Positions 56,476 to 56,711 of a stretch of 56,711 nucleotides of DNA are shown in pieces. The stretch is from Bacteroidota bacterium. Its GTDB lineage: Bacteria; Bacteroidota; Ignavibacteria; Ignavibacteriales; Melioribacteraceae. The first letter of the stretch is position 1. Each line of letters opens with the position of its first letter. The notes beneath the pieces are model-generated. The model did no database searches. It was not told the origin of the DNA and worked only from the letters and a program-made list of their open reading frames with translations. The stretch lies in the NCBI GenBank assembly GCA_021820065.1, contig JAKAEE010000014.1, positions 5,151 to 61,861 on the forward strand, in the 5' to 3' direction. The position numbers and the translations under genes are program-made.

Positions 56476-56711
56476 TTATTTAACAAAATGTCTTACTATC
56501 ACATTAACAACTTTGTCTCTATCAAAAAGAACATCTGTATTTCTAAACCGAATAACTCTCAGATTTAAACCTTCCAGATATTCCGTCCGTCTTTGGTCGT
56601 ATTTTTTCTGGTCTGCTTCGTAATGCTGTTCACCATCTAATTCGATAACAAGTTTTTCTTCGGGACAATAGAAATCTACAACGTATTTTCCAATACTATG
56701 CTGCCTTCTAA
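56476..56711 (-). CDS. DUF559-type endonuclease-domain protein, C-terminal part
   Basis: An open frame enters from the window end and stops at 56476. The visible 78 residues read HSIGKYVVDFYCPEEKLVIELDG, then EQHYEADQKKYDQRRTEYL, then LRVIRFRNTDVL, matching the DUF559/Vsr-like PD-(D/E)xK fold with its D-x-n-(E)LDG core. Such small proteins are common in Bacteroidota; function is unknown. The N-terminus is outside the window. Confidence 0.8.
   Translation of the reverse strand, partial: RRQHSIGKYVVDFYCPEEKLVIELDGEQHYEADQKKYDQRRTEYLEGLNLRVIRFRNTDVLFDRDKVVNVIVRHFVK

Noticed and set aside
56441..56623. 60-aa plus-strand ORF at the window end
   Set aside because: It is antisense to the DUF559-type gene, which has clear family motifs on the minus strand.

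Overview
The window is about 40% GC and looks like a chromosomal segment of a Bacteroidota/Chlorobi-group bacterium, most likely Ignavibacteria. Supporting traits are an 11-gene nuo operon without nuoE, F and G; a split two-gene atpD-atpC unit; a divergent, K+-independent-looking membrane pyrophosphatase; a fused E1 alpha/beta 2-oxoacid dehydrogenase; and a four-helix-bundle (23S IVP-type) gene dropped into an operon. The phylum call is inference from gene content. No rRNA, tRNA, CRISPR array, phage or transposase gene was seen. Promoters of TTGACA-N17-TATATT type and purine-rich ribosome binding sites are readable in several places.

Layout. 1-1.04 kb: end of a thioredoxin-like gene and a TonB-domain protein. 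1.2-6.1 kb: a group 1 [NiFe] hydrogenase operon whose small subunit has all six cysteines of an O2-tolerant proximal cluster, a small upstream ORF, a sigma-54-type promoter and a sigma-54 activator gene. 6.3-13 kb: MFS transporter, DedA protein, ExbB-ExbD-TonB motor, amino-acid permease, Amt. 13.3-18.1 kb: pyrophosphatase, HtpG and TatA (54 aa). 18.1-25 kb: glycosyltransferase-like membrane protein, MATE and EamA transporters, NTF2-like protein, MsrB, SPOR protein. 25.1-36.1 kb: nuoABCDHIJKLMN with an inserted IVP gene and several repeat scars. 36.2-37.6 kb: small ORF, A-type Fe-S protein, superoxide dismutase. 37.7-39.5 kb: atpD-atpC. 39.6-42.4 kb: 2-oxoacid:ferredoxin oxidoreductase, whose start codon lies just behind an intrinsic terminator. 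42.8-49.6 kb: lpd-lipB-E1-E2-lipA. 49.8-50.6 kb: nth. 50.6-54.9 kb: methionine operon metY-aspartokinase-metX. 55-56.3 kb: phosphohexomutase. The window ends in a partial DUF559 gene.

The most interesting region is the leader of the methionine operon (50627-51010). A near-consensus promoter is followed by two successive short ORFs, each with a dense run of Met codons (7 of 9 and 8 of 11 residues). Each is followed by an intrinsic terminator, and each carries, just after the Met codons, a segment that can pair with the 5' arm of its terminator. This is the architecture of ribosome-mediated transcription attenuation, built in tandem and tuned to methionine. Met operons are usually controlled by SAM riboswitches, T-boxes or MetJ-type repressors, so this looks unusual and possibly undescribed.

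Metabolically the window describes a flexible respirer: H2 uptake with O2 tolerance, a complex I without its NADH module, PPi- and ATP-driven ion transport, both lipoyl-type and ferredoxin-type 2-oxoacid oxidation, and oxidative-stress repair (SOD, MsrB).
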